Origin: an uncultured Clostridia bacterium
Lineage (GTDB): Bacteria; Bacillota; Clostridia; Christensenellales; Borkfalkiaceae
Reading direction: 5' to 3'
Assembly: GCA_947090365.1 (NCBI GenBank)
Contig: CAMUNT010000034.1
Coordinates: 1-5,648 of the forward strand
DNA length: 5,648 bases
Within the stretch, counting starts at the first letter, position 1. The number at the start of each line of letters is the position of its first letter. Both the position numbers and the translations under genes were made by a program. The notes below the pieces were generated by a model, which was not told the origin of the DNA, did no database searches, and saw nothing but the letters and a program-made list of their open reading frames with translations. Positions 4,913 through 5,648 of this stretch are shown here, one piece after another.

Positions 4913-5575
4913 ATGAAAGTACTTATCGTTGATGATGAAGAAATGATAAGGGGAGTATTAAGAGAATACGTCGAGTTCGAGGGCGGAGAGGCTTACGAGG
5001 CTTGCGACGGAATGCAGGCTGTAAGAATGTGCAGGGACAGCGATTTCGATATTATAATTATGGACGTTATGATGCCCCGCCTTGACGGTTTTTCCGCGGT
5101 CAAGGAAATAAAGAAAATTAAAGATATTCCAGTAATTATGCTGTCGGCAAGGAGCGAGGAATACGATAAGCTTTTCGGTTTTGAAATCGGCGTTGACGAT
5201 TACGTTACCAAGCCTTTTTCGCCTAAGGAAGTAATGGCGAGGATAAACGCCGTTCTGAAACGCAGGGGAAACGATGAAAATAAAGACGTTCTTACTTTCG
5301 AAGGACTTACAATCGATATGGTCGGGCGCAACGTGTTAGTGGACGGAGAAAAGGCCGATCTTACGCCAAAGGAATACGAAATACTTTTCTATTTCGTCAA
5401 AAATAAAGGTATTGCGCTCACGCGTGAAAAGCTTTTAATGGACGTATGGGGCTTTGATTTTTACGGTGACGACAGAACCGTTGATACGCATATAAAAATG
5501 CTTCGTTCCAACTTGAAGCAGTACAGGAAGTTTATAGTAACGTTAAGGGGCTTAGGGTACAAATTTGAAGCTTAA
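4913..5575 (+). CDS. OmpR/PhoB-type response regulator
   Basis: This 220-residue protein has a receiver domain (about 1-115) and a C-terminal winged-helix DNA-binding domain (about 124-219). Receiver residues are all present: acidic pocket D7-D8, phospho-acceptor D51 in MDVMMPRLDG, switch S78 in MLSAR, Y97 and K100-P101. The effector domain shows the family pattern LTPKEYEILFYFVKNKG, then VWGFDFYGDDRTVDTHIKMLRSNL, ending with TLRGLGYKFE. It would bind direct repeats at target promoters when phosphorylated. The start is set by AGGAGG (4899-4904), 8 nt before the ATG. A probable sensor kinase gene overlaps its 3' end by 11 nt, so the two form a two-component operon. The signal and target genes cannot be told from this window. 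Confidence 0.95.
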   Translation: MKVLIVDDEEMIRGVLREYVEFEGGEAYEACDGMQAVRMCRDSDFDIIIMDVMMPRLDGFSAVKEIKKIKDIPVIMLSARSEEYDKLFGFEIGVDDYVTKPFSPKEVMARINAVLKRRGNDENKDVLTFEGLTIDMVGRNVLVDGEKADLTPKEYEILFYFVKNKGIALTREKLLMDVWGFDFYGDDRTVDTHIKMLRSNLKQYRKFIVTLRGLGYKFEA

Positions 5576-5648
5576 ACAACGCAAAAATCAGCTGAAAAGC
5601 ATAAACCGCGTACTTTTGCGTCACTTATTGCTTTTGTCTGTATTGCTT
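5565..5648 (+). CDS. Probable sensor histidine kinase, N-terminal fragment (3' partial)
   Basis: A frame with TTG start at 5565 overlaps the response regulator stop by 11 nt and stays open to the window edge (28 codons). TAGGG at 5553-5557 gives a ribosome site 7 nt upstream. The first 20 residues are strongly basic (KLKQRKNQLKSINR), followed by the beginning of a hydrophobic stretch (HLLLLSVLL), as at the N-terminus of a membrane sensor kinase whose first helix follows a short positive cytoplasmic tail. No catalytic domain is within view, so the kinase call rests on position behind an OmpR-type regulator plus this N-terminus. Confidence 0.65.
   Translation, partial: MKLKQRKNQLKSINRVLLRHLLLLSVLL

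Overview
The window looks like a chromosomal segment of a low-to-moderate GC Bacillota, most likely an anaerobic member of the Clostridia. The evidence is: near-perfect AGGAGG ribosome binding sites, A/T-rich intergenic DNA with sigma-A-type promoters, an Mrp ATPase with the cysteine-rich N-terminus seen in clostridial homologues, a flavodoxin/ferredoxin fusion of the EFR1 type, and a radical-SAM DNA-repair pair common in anaerobic Firmicutes. No mobile element, CRISPR array, tRNA or rRNA is visible.

Layout. (1) 1-819, plus strand: an Mrp/NBP35-type Fe-S carrier ATPase that lacks only its extreme N-terminus. (2) 824-849: a hairpin with T-rich flanks on both sides, serving two convergent genes. 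(3) 848-2829, minus strand: a two-gene operon with an ATGA overlap. It encodes a radical SAM protein with a C-terminal helix-hairpin-helix (TIGR03916-like) followed by its usual partner of unknown biochemistry (TIGR03915/DUF4130-like). (4) 2830-3140: a 311-bp divergent control region. (5) 3141-3902, plus: EFR1-type flavodoxin with two 4Fe-4S clusters. (6) 3997-4856, plus: a cytidine-deaminase-fold protein and a GNAT acetyltransferase, 17 nt apart and probably co-transcribed. (7) 4913-5648, plus: an OmpR-type response regulator overlapping the start of a membrane protein that is probably its sensor kinase, which runs off the window.

The most interesting part is the control region of the radical SAM operon. 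Reading leftward it holds an A/T-rich UP-like tract and a textbook-perfect promoter (TTGACA, 17 nt, TATAAT). A LexA/DinR-like operator (GAACATTTGTTT on the plus strand) lies at the expected transcription start. A roughly 105-nt leader follows, containing two hairpins. The second is a GC-rich stem followed by a T-tract, ending just before a start codon with almost no Shine-Dalgarno sequence. I infer that this putative DNA-repair system is SOS-controlled and may also be attenuated. This rests on motif reading alone.

The remaining genes are ordinary accessory or housekeeping functions. The EFR1 protein, the deaminase and the GNAT protein have recognisable folds, but their substrates cannot be read from the sequence.
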